From: Nitrospirillum amazonense
GTDB taxonomy: Bacteria; Pseudomonadota; Alphaproteobacteria; Azospirillales; Azospirillaceae
NCBI RefSeq assembly: GCF_007828035.1
Contig: NZ_VITV01000009.1
Location: 62,001-126,000 of the forward strand
Direction of reading: 5' to 3'
DNA: 64,000 bases
In this document: positions 46,212 through 55,117 of the stretch, in pieces
How positions within the stretch are numbered: the first letter of the stretch is position 1
How the letters are laid out: each line of letters opens with the position of its first letter
The notes under the pieces: generated by a model
The model's database searches: none
The model's input: the letters and a program-made list of their open reading frames with translations, nothing else
Told to the model about the DNA's origin: nothing
Translations under genes and position numbers: made by a program

Positions 46212-48380
46212 TTACGAGCGGACGATAAGCGGCACCAGGCCTTCCTCGTGGTCGGAGATGGAGGCGATGACCTGCCCCCCCATGCGCTGGAAGAAAAGGT
46301 CGACGGTGTGTTCCCCCACCGTCACGCGGCGCACGGTCAACTGATCGATACCGATGGGCAGCTTGGGGCGGTTGACGTGGATCTCCCCCCGCCAGCCGTC
46401 GACCTCTATGCCCAGGCAGGCCTGCAACAGCATGAAGACGGAACCGGCGGCCCAGGCCTGGGGCACGCAGGCAACCGGATAAGCGATGGGCGTCTCCCCC
46501 TGTTCACGCGGGAAGCCGCAGAACAGCTCGGGCAGGCGCATGCCGAAGCGCACCGCCGCCTCGAAGGTGTCGCTCATCAGCTTCACCACGCCGCCGCGCA
46601 CGCCGTAGCGCGCCAGGCCGGCGGCGCAGATGGCGGTGTCGTGCGGCCACACGGACCCGTTGTGGTAGGACATGGGGTTGAAGCAGACCTCGGTGTCCGC
46701 CAGCGTGCGGATGCCCCAGCCGGTGTGGAAGGCGCCGGCCAGCAGCTGGTCCGCCACGCGGTGCGCCCGCTCCGGCGAGGGCAGGCCCACGAACAGCAGA
46801 TGCCCGACGTTGGACGCGCGCACGCGGCAGGGCCTGCCCTTGCCGTCCAGCGCCAGGGCGTAAAAGCCCATGTCCTCCATCCAGAAATGGGTTTCCACCG
46901 CCTGGCGCAGGGCCTCGGCCCGATGCTGCCAATAGGCGGCCTGCGCGTCCTCTCCCCGCCGCTTGGCCAGGCGGGCCAGGCCGCAATAGGCGGCGTAGAC
47001 GTAGCCCTGGACCTCGACCAGGGCGATGGGCCCTTCCGGCAGGCTGCCGTCGGCATGCTGGATGCTGTCGAAGCTGTCCTTCCAGCCCTGGTTGGCCAGG
47101 CCGGATTCCTCGGCACGCTGGTAGTCGACGAAGCCGTCGCCGTTCTGATCGCCCGCCCCTTCCATCCATGAGGCGGCGGCGCAGAGCGAGGGCCACAGCT
47201 GGTCGATGAAGGCCATGTCGCCGGTGCGGTCGGCGTAGACCGAGGCCAAGTAGATGTAGAGCGGCGTGGTGTCGACGCTGCCGTAATAGCGGCCGAAGGG
47301 CAGCTCACGCAGCACCGCCATCTCCCCCTTGCGCGTCTCATGCAGGATCTTGCCGGGCTGCGCATCGCTGAAGGGTGCCGTTTCGGTGGCCTGGTGGGTA
47401 GCCAGGAAGGCCAGCACCCCCCGCGCCAGGCGGGGGTTCAGCCACATCATCTGCAAGGCGGAGATGATGCCGTCGCGGCCGAAGGCGGTGGAGAACCAAG
47501 GGATGCCGGCATACGGGTAGGGGCCGGTGGACAGTTCCGTCGTCAGCAGGGCGGTATCCGCCTGGGCGCGCGCCAGCCAGTCGTTGAACACCCGGCCGGA
47601 GCTGTAGACGCTGGCGCCGCGGCGGCGCTTGGTGCGCATCTCCAGCCGCGCCCGCACGGCGGCGGCACGGAAGCGCACGCGGCTGGGCGTGTCCGTGCGC
47701 TCGGTCCCGACCTCGATGTATAGAACGTGGTCGCCGCGTTTGGGCAGGTTGATGTTGAATACGGCGCGGTCGCCCTGCAGCCGGTCGGGAGCCTGACTGA
47801 AGGACAGGGTGGACTGGCGGGTCACCTGGTCCAGGCCCTCATAGCTCAGCGTCACGCCGTCGCCGGACAGCTGGGCCTCATGCGTGCGGCCGCGCAGTTG
47901 GCGGGTGGAGCCCCGCACCTCGAACATGTCGCGGAAATCGGCGGCGAAATTGAAGGTCAGCGGCACGACGATGTCGCTGCCGCCGAAATTGGACAGGGTC
48001 ACCCGCTCATAGAGCCGGTTTTGCCACAGGATGCGCGTGCGCTCGATATGGATGACACCCCACAGTGTCATGCCGCCGCCGGGGGCGGGCATGGGCACAT
48101 TGGTGCTGTTGGCCGTGAACAAGATGTTGTCCTCGCTGAGCGAGGCGCCCAGCAGCGACGGCTCCTTATCGCCGATGCGCAGCTGATAGCGGGACAGGAT
48201 GCGGGTGTCGTCCACGAACAGGCCGTCGCCCTGGCCCTGGATGTCGCCATGGGCGTCGGCCACGACGAAGCAATCGCCATGCTTAAGCGCGAACAGCTTG
48301 AAGGTCTCGCGCGGGCCGCTGCCGTCGGGGCCGGCCAGGCCGATGGCCGGGTCCAACTGTCGTTCGTCGAGGGCTGCCAT
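46212..48380 (-). CDS. Amylo-alpha-1,6-glucosidase / GDE_N-type alpha-glucan hydrolase
   Basis: 722 residues. The N-terminal 200 residues match the bacterial glycogen-debranching N-terminal domain (KLFALKHGDCFVVADAHGD, GLFVDDTRILSRYQLRI, LSNFGGSDIVVPLTFNFAADFRDMFEVRG), and the rest is an (alpha/alpha)6-barrel glucosidase domain (GIPWFSTAFGRDGIISALQMMW, RLPELFCGFPRE, CVPQAWAAGSVFMLLQA). Likely acts on alpha-glucan branches or related oligosaccharides; no signal peptide is visible, so probably cytoplasmic. It follows the GT4 gene by 29 bases, and both run toward otsAB. Such quartets often occur together in alphaproteobacteria, linking glucan turnover to trehalose synthesis. The name debranching enzyme is by domain only. 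Confidence 0.85.
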   Translation of the reverse strand: MAALDERQLDPAIGLAGPDGSGPRETFKLFALKHGDCFVVADAHGDIQGQGDGLFVDDTRILSRYQLRIGDKEPSLLGASLSEDNILFTANSTNVPMPAPGGGMTLWGVIHIERTRILWQNRLYERVTLSNFGGSDIVVPLTFNFAADFRDMFEVRGSTRQLRGRTHEAQLSGDGVTLSYEGLDQVTRQSTLSFSQAPDRLQGDRAVFNINLPKRGDHVLYIEVGTERTDTPSRVRFRAAAVRARLEMRTKRRRGASVYSSGRVFNDWLARAQADTALLTTELSTGPYPYAGIPWFSTAFGRDGIISALQMMWLNPRLARGVLAFLATHQATETAPFSDAQPGKILHETRKGEMAVLRELPFGRYYGSVDTTPLYIYLASVYADRTGDMAFIDQLWPSLCAAASWMEGAGDQNGDGFVDYQRAEESGLANQGWKDSFDSIQHADGSLPEGPIALVEVQGYVYAAYCGLARLAKRRGEDAQAAYWQHRAEALRQAVETHFWMEDMGFYALALDGKGRPCRVRASNVGHLLFVGLPSPERAHRVADQLLAGAFHTGWGIRTLADTEVCFNPMSYHNGSVWPHDTAICAAGLARYGVRGGVVKLMSDTFEAAVRFGMRLPELFCGFPREQGETPIAYPVACVPQAWAAGSVFMLLQACLGIEVDGWRGEIHVNRPKLPIGIDQLTVRRVTVGEHTVDLFFQRMGGQVIASISDHEEGLVPLIVRS

Positions 48381-48409
48381 GGGGGTCTGGTCTCGCGGGG
48401 CCGGTGGAT

Positions 48410-49504
48410 TCAGGGCGACGGGGCGGCGACGGCACGGCCGCCGGGCACGGAGGCGGCCCCGCCGCCCTTCAGCAAGGCCTCATAGGCCGCGACGTAGTTG
48501 CGCGCCATGGCCGCGACGGAAAACCGCCGCTCGAATACTTCGCGGATGCGGGCACGGTCCAGGGCGCGCACCTTCTCCACGGCATCCACCGCATCGGCGA
48601 TGGTATCGACGACGAAACCGGTCACACCCTGGTCAATGATCTCGGGCATGGCGCCGTTGTTCCAGGCGATGACAGGCGTGCCGCAGGCAAACGCTTCGAT
48701 CACCACCAGGCCGAAGGGTTCCGGCCAGTCGATGGGCATCAGCAGGGCGGCAGCGTCGCCCAGGAAACCGGGCTTCCCGGCGTCGTCGATCTCACCCACG
48801 TGCTGAATGGCGCGGCCGTCGATGCGCGGTTCGACGTGTTCCTTGAAATAGGGGCCGTCATCGTCCCCCACCTTGGCTGCCATCTTCAGCGGCAGGCCGG
48901 ACTTCTCCGCAATCTCGATGGCGCGATCCGGCCGCTTGTCCCGGGAAAAGCGGCCCAGGAAGGCCAGGTAGTTGCCGGTGCCGCCGGGCCGGTCCGCCGG
49001 CGGACGGTACAGATCCAGCGGCAGGCCGTGATAGACGGTGGCCAGCCAGTTGGCATCCGCCAGGGGCCGCCGCTGGCGATCCGAAATGGAAATCATGGGG
49101 TAGCGCGGCCAAAGCCCGTAGGACGGCGCCAGGTCGACATAGTCCAAGCGGCCGTGCGGCGTGGTCACCGTGCGCTGCGCGCATTCCTTGAAGAAAGGGA
49201 AGTGCATGAAGTGGCTGAGATGGAAGTGCAGCACATCGAACTCATCCGCGCGGGCCCGCACCTGTTCCAGCATGGCCAGGTGGGCCGCCACCGGCGATTT
49301 CAACGGCGCATCATCCAGCCATAGGGCCTTGGGCCGCATGGGCACCAGGCTGGCCTTGGTCTGGGAGGCCCCGCTGGCGAACAGGGTCACTTCATGGCCC
49401 AGCTCCACCAACTCATCCGTCAGATAAGATATAACCCTTTCAGTACCACCATAGTATGTCGGCGGCACCGTCTCATACAGCGGGGCGATTTGCGCAATCT
49501 TCAT
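48410..49504 (-). CDS. GT4 family glycosyltransferase
   Basis: 364 residues with the GT-B fold. N-terminal domain: MKIAQIAPLYETVPPTYYGG, with the glycine-rich acceptor loop YGGTERV. C-terminal donor-binding domain: NYLAFLGRFSRDKRPDRAIEIA and ALLMPIDWPEPFGLVVIEAFACGTPVIAW, containing the E-x7-E motif of GT4 retaining enzymes. The nucleotide sugar and acceptor are unknown; its place with the glucosidase suggests an alpha-glucoside. I use ATG 49504; a start at 49552 would add 16 residues unlike the family. Upstream lie overlapping inverted repeats that may control it. Confidence 0.87.
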   Translation of the reverse strand: MKIAQIAPLYETVPPTYYGGTERVISYLTDELVELGHEVTLFASGASQTKASLVPMRPKALWLDDAPLKSPVAAHLAMLEQVRARADEFDVLHFHLSHFMHFPFFKECAQRTVTTPHGRLDYVDLAPSYGLWPRYPMISISDRQRRPLADANWLATVYHGLPLDLYRPPADRPGGTGNYLAFLGRFSRDKRPDRAIEIAEKSGLPLKMAAKVGDDDGPYFKEHVEPRIDGRAIQHVGEIDDAGKPGFLGDAAALLMPIDWPEPFGLVVIEAFACGTPVIAWNNGAMPEIIDQGVTGFVVDTIADAVDAVEKVRALDRARIREVFERRFSVAAMARNYVAAYEALLKGGGAASVPGGRAVAAPSP

Positions 49505-49587
49505 CGACGGTAATTCCCTAAATCGATGATGGAAATTGGCATGCGCCCCCATGAGTATTGAAGATGCGCAGCCAAAGGGACCGGCGC

Positions 49588-49616
49588 AACCGTATCATCG
49601 GTTGGTGGTAGCAACC
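49588..49616. promoter_or_regulatory. Two overlapping inverted repeats upstream of the GT4 gene
   Basis: AACCG(6)CGGTT at 49588-49603 overlaps GGTTG(7)CAACC at 49600-49616. The middle GGTT is shared, so a factor could occupy either site but probably not both, or a transcript could form either hairpin. They sit about 85-110 bases before the start. Confidence 0.4.
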
Positions 49617-49715
49617 ATAATTCTTAATGAATAGGGCATGGGGGCGAGGCCGGTGCCCGAATTCGACGCGCCACCGCAGCACGGGGCCTTTCGGCCTAGG
49701 ACCTGATGTCGAAGG

Positions 49716-50210
49716 TCAGGCGGCGGGCTTGGCCTTGGGCGCATAGCGCTGGCGCTGGGCCTCATCGGCGCCGGGGCCGGCCGCCAGGCGGAAGTCGCGG
49801 CTGGTGGCGGGCTTGCCACTTATCCGATCCACCAGCACCATGTCGGCGGGCTGGCCCGTCTGGGTGTCGACCAGTTGCACGGTCGGCCCCTCGGGCGCGA
49901 AGTGGCGGTTGCCCCAGGCCAGCAGGGCCAGCATGACCTCGCGGAAATCGCGGCCCCGTTCGGTCAGCACATACTCGTAGCGGGGCGGCCGTTCGCTGTA
50001 CTGCCGCTTTTCCATCAATCCGGCCTCGACCAGGGCGGTCAGGCGACGGGTCAGCATGTTGGGGGCGATATCCAGGCTTTTCTGGAACTGGTCGAAACGC
50101 GTCATGCCGTGAAAGGCGTCGCGTAGGATCAGGATGCTCCACCACTCCCCCACCCGCTCCAGACTGCGGGCGATGGGGCAGGTCAGGTCTTCGAAACTTT
50201 TACGCTGCAT
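49716..50210 (-). CDS. HxlR-family transcriptional regulator
   Basis: 164 residues with the HxlR winged helix (PF01638): CPIARSLERVGEWWSILILRDAFHGMTRFDQFQKSL, then APNMLTRRLTALVEAGLMEKRQYSERPPRYEYVLTERG. The conserved CPI with a Cys near the N terminus is sometimes a redox or electrophile sensor in this family. ATG 50210 is chosen; upstream in-frame codons to 50357 do not resemble HxlR and the ribosome site is weak (AAGG). The adjacent gene on the same strand upstream is the small hypothetical gene. The target is unknown; HxlR genes are usually divergent from their targets, but here none is. Confidence 0.88.
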   Translation of the reverse strand: MQRKSFEDLTCPIARSLERVGEWWSILILRDAFHGMTRFDQFQKSLDIAPNMLTRRLTALVEAGLMEKRQYSERPPRYEYVLTERGRDFREVMLALLAWGNRHFAPEGPTVQLVDTQTGQPADMVLVDRISGKPATSRDFRLAAGPGADEAQRQRYAPKAKPAA

Positions 50211-50328
50211 GGCAGGCCTTCGGCGGATCACGCGTCCGCGACTTTCATGGTGCAAGTGTAAAGCCGCCGCAGCGGACTGCGCAAGGGATTGCAACCAGGA
50301 ACTCACTGTCAAGGCCGGTGGAGCAACA

Positions 50329-50670
50329 TCATTTCCAGTAGGCCTTATATGCATCATATGATGAGAAGAAAGTTTCGTAGTCCGGATACGGAATACCCAG
50401 CAAAGTTACCTCTATGCCTTCCATCATGCTGCGGAAGTCTTCGATGCCGACTCCGGCACACTCGATGGCCCCGAACTTATCTGAATGTGCGGTCAGTGGC
50501 GGAGTGACAGTACGATCAGCATGAGCCTCATCCACGAAGTATGCATGACGCTGAGAGTCATAGGCAGATGTAGGTTCAAATTTTCCCGATGCTACCCCCA
50601 TTGGCGGGTCGGTCGCATCAAGGATGGCATATCCGATTACAACATCACCTTGCTGGATTGAGACTTTCAT
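50329..50670 (-). CDS. Hypothetical protein, 113 residues
   Basis: Not recognised with confidence. MKVSIQQGDVVIGYAILDATDPPMGVA and a C-terminal VTLLGIPYPDYETFF suggest a small soluble alpha/beta protein without signal peptide or membrane segment. AGGA lies just upstream of ATG 50670. The gene is visibly less GC-rich and uses more A/T-ending codons than its neighbours, so it may have been acquired horizontally. The three residues AYWK end the protein 118 bases before the HxlR start. Confidence 0.6.
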   Translation of the reverse strand: MKVSIQQGDVVIGYAILDATDPPMGVASGKFEPTSAYDSQRHAYFVDEAHADRTVTPPLTAHSDKFGAIECAGVGIEDFRSMMEGIEVTLLGIPYPDYETFFSSYDAYKAYWK

Positions 50671-50684
50671 ATCCTAATCCACTT

Positions 50685-51026
50685 TCAGAAATGCAGCCCC
50701 TGGAACCAGCGGAACAGCCCTTGGAGGCCGGTGTAGAGGCGCCCGGCACCGATGGCGTCGGTCCAGTCCTGCCAGGTCTGCACCCAGCCGGACAGCCGGT
50801 CGGTCACCGGGTTGATGGGCAGGCCGTTGACCCAGTCGGCCAGCGGATGGGCGCCCAGCACCAGGGCCACGAGGGCGGCCGTTCCCAGCGACAGGACGAC
50901 GTGCCGCAGGCGGGAGGGGGCGGCGCCCTCGATGACCTCGACCGGGTTGTAACGGGGGCGCACCGGCGGGGGCGTGGGGGCCGGGGCCGGGGGGACCGAC
51001 AGGCGGCGGGTCGGGATGGCGTTCAT
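50685..51026 (-). CDS. Small membrane protein of the O-acetylation operon
   Basis: 113 residues: a proline-rich cytoplasmic N terminus (1-40), one membrane helix (about 42-60, LRHVVLSLGTAALVALVLG) and a Trp-rich C-terminal part (DWVNGLPINP, WVQTWQDWTDAIG) probably outside the membrane. It begins 12 bases after the acyltransferase stop and is the last gene of the operon. Function not recognised; the position suggests an accessory subunit or localisation partner of the MBOAT protein. Confidence 0.7.
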   Translation of the reverse strand: MNAIPTRRLSVPPAPAPTPPPVRPRYNPVEVIEGAAPSRLRHVVLSLGTAALVALVLGAHPLADWVNGLPINPVTDRLSGWVQTWQDWTDAIGAGRLYTGLQGLFRWFQGLHF

Positions 51027-51038
51027 GTCTCGGCCCCG

Positions 51039-52484
51039 TCAGAACTGGAAGTAGATGAAGGGGGCGACGCCCTCGGGCGCGCAGGCCTGGATCAGCACCA
51101 CGGCCAGGCCCACGGCGGCGCCCATGGCGGGCCCCAGGAACGCGGCAGGCAGGCGGCGCACCCAGTCCTCGATGCGAGCCAGGCGGTCGGCGGGCAGGAA
51201 TTGGCTGGCGAGGGTGCCGGCGATCAGCAGCAGGGTCAGGGGCGTGGCGGCGGTGGGCAAGACCTGCCAGCGCCCGAAACCGGCCAGGAAGCGGCCGGCC
51301 ACCTCCAGCGTGGGGGAGCGGAAGAAGATCCAGGTGAAGCAGACGAAGTGGAAGGTGGCGACGATGGCCAGCCCCCGCCGCCAGCCGCGCAGGGGCGGCG
51401 CCTCCCACTCCCCGATGGTGATGGCGCGCAGGCGGTTCACCAGATGCTCCGCCACCAGCATGCCGCCGTGCAGCGCGCCCCAGATGACGAAGGTCCAGTT
51501 GGCGCCGTGCCACAGGCCGCCTAGCAGCATGGTGATCATCAGGTTGCGGCAGTGCTTCCACGTGCCGCCCCGGTTGCCGCCCAGGGGGATATACAGATAG
51601 TCGCGCAGCCACGACGACAGCGAGATGTGCCAGCGATGCCAGAATTCCCGCAGGGAGCCCGACCGGTAGGGCTGGTCGAAGTTCTGCGGGAAGCGGAAGC
51701 CCAGCAGCGCCGCCAAGCCGATGGCGATATCGGTGTAGGCGCTGAAGTCGCAATAGATCTGCATGGCGTAGCCGTAGGTGGCCAGCAGCAGATCCAGGGC
51801 GCCGTAGCGGTCCGGGTCCATGAATACGGCGTCGACCAGGTCGGTCGCCAGGTAGTTGGCCACCACCACCTTCTTGAACAGCCCGCCCATGATCAGCAGG
51901 TAGGCGCGGGTGGCGCGAATGTCGTCCGGATCCGGCCGCTCCCCGATCTGCGGCAGGAAGTGGCTGGCGCGGACGATGGGGCCCGCCACCAGCTGCGGGA
52001 AGAAGGAGATGTAGAGCACCAGGTGCAACAGGCTGGCCGGCCGCCGCAGGGTGCCGCGGTAGAGGTCAACGAGGTAGGAGATGCCGTGGAAGGTGAAGAA
52101 GGAGATGCCGACAGGCACCACCATGTCCAGGAAGCCCAGCCGCACCGGCAGGCCCAGCAGGGTGGCGGTGTCGTTCACCGCGTGGCTGGTGAAGTCGGCG
52201 TACTTGAAGAAGGCCAGCACGCCCAGGTTCACGGCCACGGCCAGGGACACCGCGAGCTTACGGCGCGCCGGCGTTTCCTGGCGCACGATGGCGTGTCCGG
52301 CGAGGTAGTTGGACAGCGTGCTGCCGCCCAGCAGGAACAGGTAGCGCCAGTCCCACCAGCCGTAAAACACGTAGCTGGCGGCCGACAGGAAAGCGATGCG
52401 CCCCTGCGGGAAGCGCACCAGCGCCCAGGCGGCGGCGAAGACGATCAGGAAGAACAGGCCAAAGTTCAGCGTGGGGAACAGCAT
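51039..52484 (-). CDS. MBOAT family O-acyltransferase (AlgI-like)
   Basis: 481 residues with about 11 membrane segments. The AlgI/DltB/PatA signature is intact: FWHRWHISLSSWLRDYLYIPLGGNRGG and LLGGLWHGANWTFVIWGALHGG, with H326 as the invariant membrane-embedded His. The protein takes acetyl groups across the inner membrane for transfer to a polymer. It sits between two SGNH proteins upstream and a small membrane protein downstream, matching polysaccharide or peptidoglycan O-acetylation modules. The acceptor cannot be told from this window, since no polymer synthase is present. Confidence 0.92.
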   Translation of the reverse strand: MLFPTLNFGLFFLIVFAAAWALVRFPQGRIAFLSAASYVFYGWWDWRYLFLLGGSTLSNYLAGHAIVRQETPARRKLAVSLAVAVNLGVLAFFKYADFTSHAVNDTATLLGLPVRLGFLDMVVPVGISFFTFHGISYLVDLYRGTLRRPASLLHLVLYISFFPQLVAGPIVRASHFLPQIGERPDPDDIRATRAYLLIMGGLFKKVVVANYLATDLVDAVFMDPDRYGALDLLLATYGYAMQIYCDFSAYTDIAIGLAALLGFRFPQNFDQPYRSGSLREFWHRWHISLSSWLRDYLYIPLGGNRGGTWKHCRNLMITMLLGGLWHGANWTFVIWGALHGGMLVAEHLVNRLRAITIGEWEAPPLRGWRRGLAIVATFHFVCFTWIFFRSPTLEVAGRFLAGFGRWQVLPTAATPLTLLLIAGTLASQFLPADRLARIEDWVRRLPAAFLGPAMGAAVGLAVVLIQACAPEGVAPFIYFQF

Positions 52485-52494
52485 GGGGGTTCCC

Positions 52495-53901
52495 TCACCG
52501 GCCGGCCAAGGCAGCGGCGGCCGTATCGGGGCGCCCGGCCACCACCGGGCGCGGCGGCACCGCCCCAGGCTGGATATAGCCCTGGTACTGGTCCATCAGC
52601 CAGGCGAAGAAGGCGTTGGCCGTCAAGGTGTAGCCTTCGGGCGTCAGGTGCACATGGTCGGCCCGGGCCAGCGGCACGGCCTGGCGCACCCAACGGTCCA
52701 TGCCGCAGGCCCCCGGCATCAGCTGCGACCAATCCCAGAACACATAGTCGCCGGACTTGGCGCCCTGGGCCTGCAGGGCCCGCACCCGGCCCAGCATGGT
52801 GGGCGTGTACCAGGCGCATTTCGCCGGCGGCGGCGGGGTATCCTGGCAGGGGAAGACGGCGTCCTTGTCCGCCACCTTCTTGCAGGCGGCGGATTCCGCC
52901 TGGCCATCCAGGGGACCCAGGACAACCACCGCCACCGGACCGGCGTTCAGCCGGCGCAGGGCCGCCTTGAACCGCTCCTGGTAGGCGGCCAGGTCCAGGT
53001 CGCGGTCGAAGCCCTCATTGGTGCCATAGGCCAGGATGACCAGGTCCGGCTTGCGCCTGGCCAGTTCCAGCGCGACCGTCTCCGGATTCCAGCGGTCCAT
53101 CGTGGTCAGCCGCGCGCCGACCACGCCGGCGCTGTCGAACACCACGCCCGGCTTGGCCCGGTCCAGCGACCAGCCGGCGATGTCCACCGGCCGGGCGTCC
53201 GCCGCCACCAGCTTCAACTGCTGCGCCTGGCCGGCGGTGGGCAGGGTGATCCAATCGGCCTGGCCGGCGGGACCTTGGGTGGAGATTTGCTTCACCACCC
53301 GGTCGTCGATCAGCACCAGCAGGTCGCCGCCGGCCGGCTGGCGCACGATGGTGACGCCAGCGATGTCGAAGCCCAAGCCATCCTTGGGGGTGACGGCGAT
53401 GGCCGCCCCGCGCGCGCGGCTGTGGGCGACGAAGCCGGTCATGCCCCAGCCCGGCGGCGGGGTGTCGCTGAGGCTGTTGAAATACTGCCATTTGCCTTCC
53501 TGGGTCACCGCCACGTCGGCGCGGCGCGATCCGATGTAAGGCTTGCCCGCCGGCATGTAACCCGGCCCGGCAGAGCCGAAGCGTTCCTGCAGGGCGTCGC
53601 GCAGGCGGGTGGTGAAAACGCCGCCGGCGGTGTGGCTGTCGCCCAGTTGCAGGATGTCGACCGTGCCGCCATGCCCGGCCTCGATGGCCGCCAGCCGTTG
53701 GAACAGCCGTTCAAATCCGGGGTTGCCGTCGTATGGCGAGGGCACACGGGCCGGCGACGCCAGGGGCAGGTTTCCGGTAGCTGCGACCTGCGTCGCCCCC
53801 TTGGGCATGGACATGGAGGAGGCCGGATGACCGGCGGGGGTGCCGCTGCAAGCCGCGAGGGCGGCCAGCATCAGGCTGAGGGACGCAAGACGGCGGCGCA
53901 T
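52495..53901 (-). CDS. SGNH/GDSL-family lipoprotein, likely periplasmic O-acetyltransferase partner
   Basis: 468 residues. The N terminus MRRRLASLSLMLAALAACSG is a lipoprotein signal with lipobox LAAC. The SGNH fold follows: block I ILQLGDSHTAGG (S89), an Asn in YGTNEGFD and the D415/H418 pair in ADHVHLTPEGY. A beta-rich insert lies between block I and the Asn block. In O-acetylation systems such proteins (AlgJ/AlgX-like, PatB-like) pass acetyl from the MBOAT protein to the polymer. Ten bases separate it from the MBOAT gene. An esterase activity is the alternative. Confidence 0.87.
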   Translation of the reverse strand: MRRRLASLSLMLAALAACSGTPAGHPASSMSMPKGATQVAATGNLPLASPARVPSPYDGNPGFERLFQRLAAIEAGHGGTVDILQLGDSHTAGGVFTTRLRDALQERFGSAGPGYMPAGKPYIGSRRADVAVTQEGKWQYFNSLSDTPPPGWGMTGFVAHSRARGAAIAVTPKDGLGFDIAGVTIVRQPAGGDLLVLIDDRVVKQISTQGPAGQADWITLPTAGQAQQLKLVAADARPVDIAGWSLDRAKPGVVFDSAGVVGARLTTMDRWNPETVALELARRKPDLVILAYGTNEGFDRDLDLAAYQERFKAALRRLNAGPVAVVVLGPLDGQAESAACKKVADKDAVFPCQDTPPPPAKCAWYTPTMLGRVRALQAQGAKSGDYVFWDWSQLMPGACGMDRWVRQAVPLARADHVHLTPEGYTLTANAFFAWLMDQYQGYIQPGAVPPRPVVAGRPDTAAAALAGR

Positions 53902-53906
53902 GGAGA

Positions 53907-54980
53907 TCAGAGCTGCCGCGCCGGGGTGGCCATGAGCACCCGGCCGCGAGAGCCGATGGACGAACCGGCTGCGGCGCCCGTGGCGGCGCCGGGCTGTTGG
54001 AGGGAGGGCTGCTGGCTGACGGGCTGGCTGGCCGGCAAGTCGGCGGGCACGGGCTTGGCGATGGGGGCGTCGGAAGGGGTGGAGGTGGTGACGGCCGCCG
54101 GCGTGACCGCTGCAGGCCCCGCCAAGGTGTTCGCCGGAACAGGGGTTGAGGCCGGAACGGGGGCCGGCGAAGCAGCCGGCGCTACCGGGGCGGCGGCCGG
54201 CGGGGCGGCGGACGCGGCCTTGACCGCCGGCTTGGCCGCCGGCGCCCCGGCCAGCTGCAACCGGGTCAGTACCTTGCCCGCCACCAGCTGGTAGCCATAG
54301 CCGGTGAAGTGGATGCCGTCGTCGGACCGCAGCTGCTGGCTTTTCTGCCGGCTGTCGTCGATACGGGCCATGAAGTTGCCGTCGGCGTCCAGATAATCCT
54401 GATACAGCGGCAGGAACACGGCGCCGTACTTGCCGGCTTCGGTCTCATAAAGGCCGGTCATGAACTTGGCATCGTCGTTCGTTTCCGGCTTACGCATGAC
54501 GGGCAGGCCCACCCACACGGTCGTGACGTGGTGTTCCTTCAGCGTCTGCAGCAGCCAATCGATGCGCTGCGTGTAGACGTTGGTCCAGCCCGGCGACTTG
54601 AACAGATAGCCCTTGCGGTTCTCGTCCCGCACGCCCTGCATGTCGTTGGCGCCGAACATGATGACGGCGTAGCCGCCCTCCCCCGCCTCATCGATCTGGC
54701 GGGCGGTTTCCGCCTGCCAGCTGGCATAATCGGGCCGGGTCAGGCCAGCGCCCAACTGGGAATGGCGAACCAGCCGTGTCTGCGGCTGGGATTTCAGCCG
54801 CTCGTACAGCCCACTCCACACCCCATCGGCCAGGGAATCGCCGTAGACAGAAATCGTGACGCCAGCCGGGGTGGCGGGCGGTTGGGGAACCGCCGCGGGC
54901 GGGGCCACCGGCTCGGCATGGGCGATTGCTGCGGATAAACCGAAAAATGCACTAAAAACAATAACAAACCGGCGGTTCAT
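53907..54980 (-). CDS. Exported SGNH hydrolase, DUF459 type
   Basis: 357 residues with a Sec signal peptide (MNRRFVIVFSAFFGLSAAIAHA). The SGNH domain has YGDSLADG (S49), MFGANDMQG with Gly/Asn, and DDGIHFTGYGYQLVAG with the catalytic Asp/His. The last 120 residues are a low-complexity Ala/Pro/Val tail likely spanning the periplasm or cell wall region. DUF459 proteins often occur with MBOAT genes. It is five bases from the next SGNH gene and begins the operon, so two different SGNH proteins serve one acyltransferase. Confidence 0.86.
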   Translation of the reverse strand: MNRRFVIVFSAFFGLSAAIAHAEPVAPPAAVPQPPATPAGVTISVYGDSLADGVWSGLYERLKSQPQTRLVRHSQLGAGLTRPDYASWQAETARQIDEAGEGGYAVIMFGANDMQGVRDENRKGYLFKSPGWTNVYTQRIDWLLQTLKEHHVTTVWVGLPVMRKPETNDDAKFMTGLYETEAGKYGAVFLPLYQDYLDADGNFMARIDDSRQKSQQLRSDDGIHFTGYGYQLVAGKVLTRLQLAGAPAAKPAVKAASAAPPAAAPVAPAASPAPVPASTPVPANTLAGPAAVTPAAVTTSTPSDAPIAKPVPADLPASQPVSQQPSLQQPGAATGAAAGSSIGSRGRVLMATPARQL

Positions 54981-55117
54981 CGAGGGCCCCTGACTGCCGA
55001 ACCTACTGAATCCCATGAGGGTGGTGCGGACGGCGCCAATACAGCCGTCCGCATCGTCATACCGGGAGTCCCGGCGCCTGTCACGCGCCGGCTGGGGATA
55101 GCTCCAACGCCTATGGA

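Noticed and set aside
46036-46344. Short plus-strand frame in the otsA upstream region
   Set aside because: Runs into the coding region of the convergent GDE_N-type gene, has no ribosome site and no family likeness.
51552-54294. Plus-strand frames of 472 and 632 codons antisense to the O-acetylation operon
   Set aside because: They overlap MBOAT and SGNH genes with intact motifs and have no recognisable domains.
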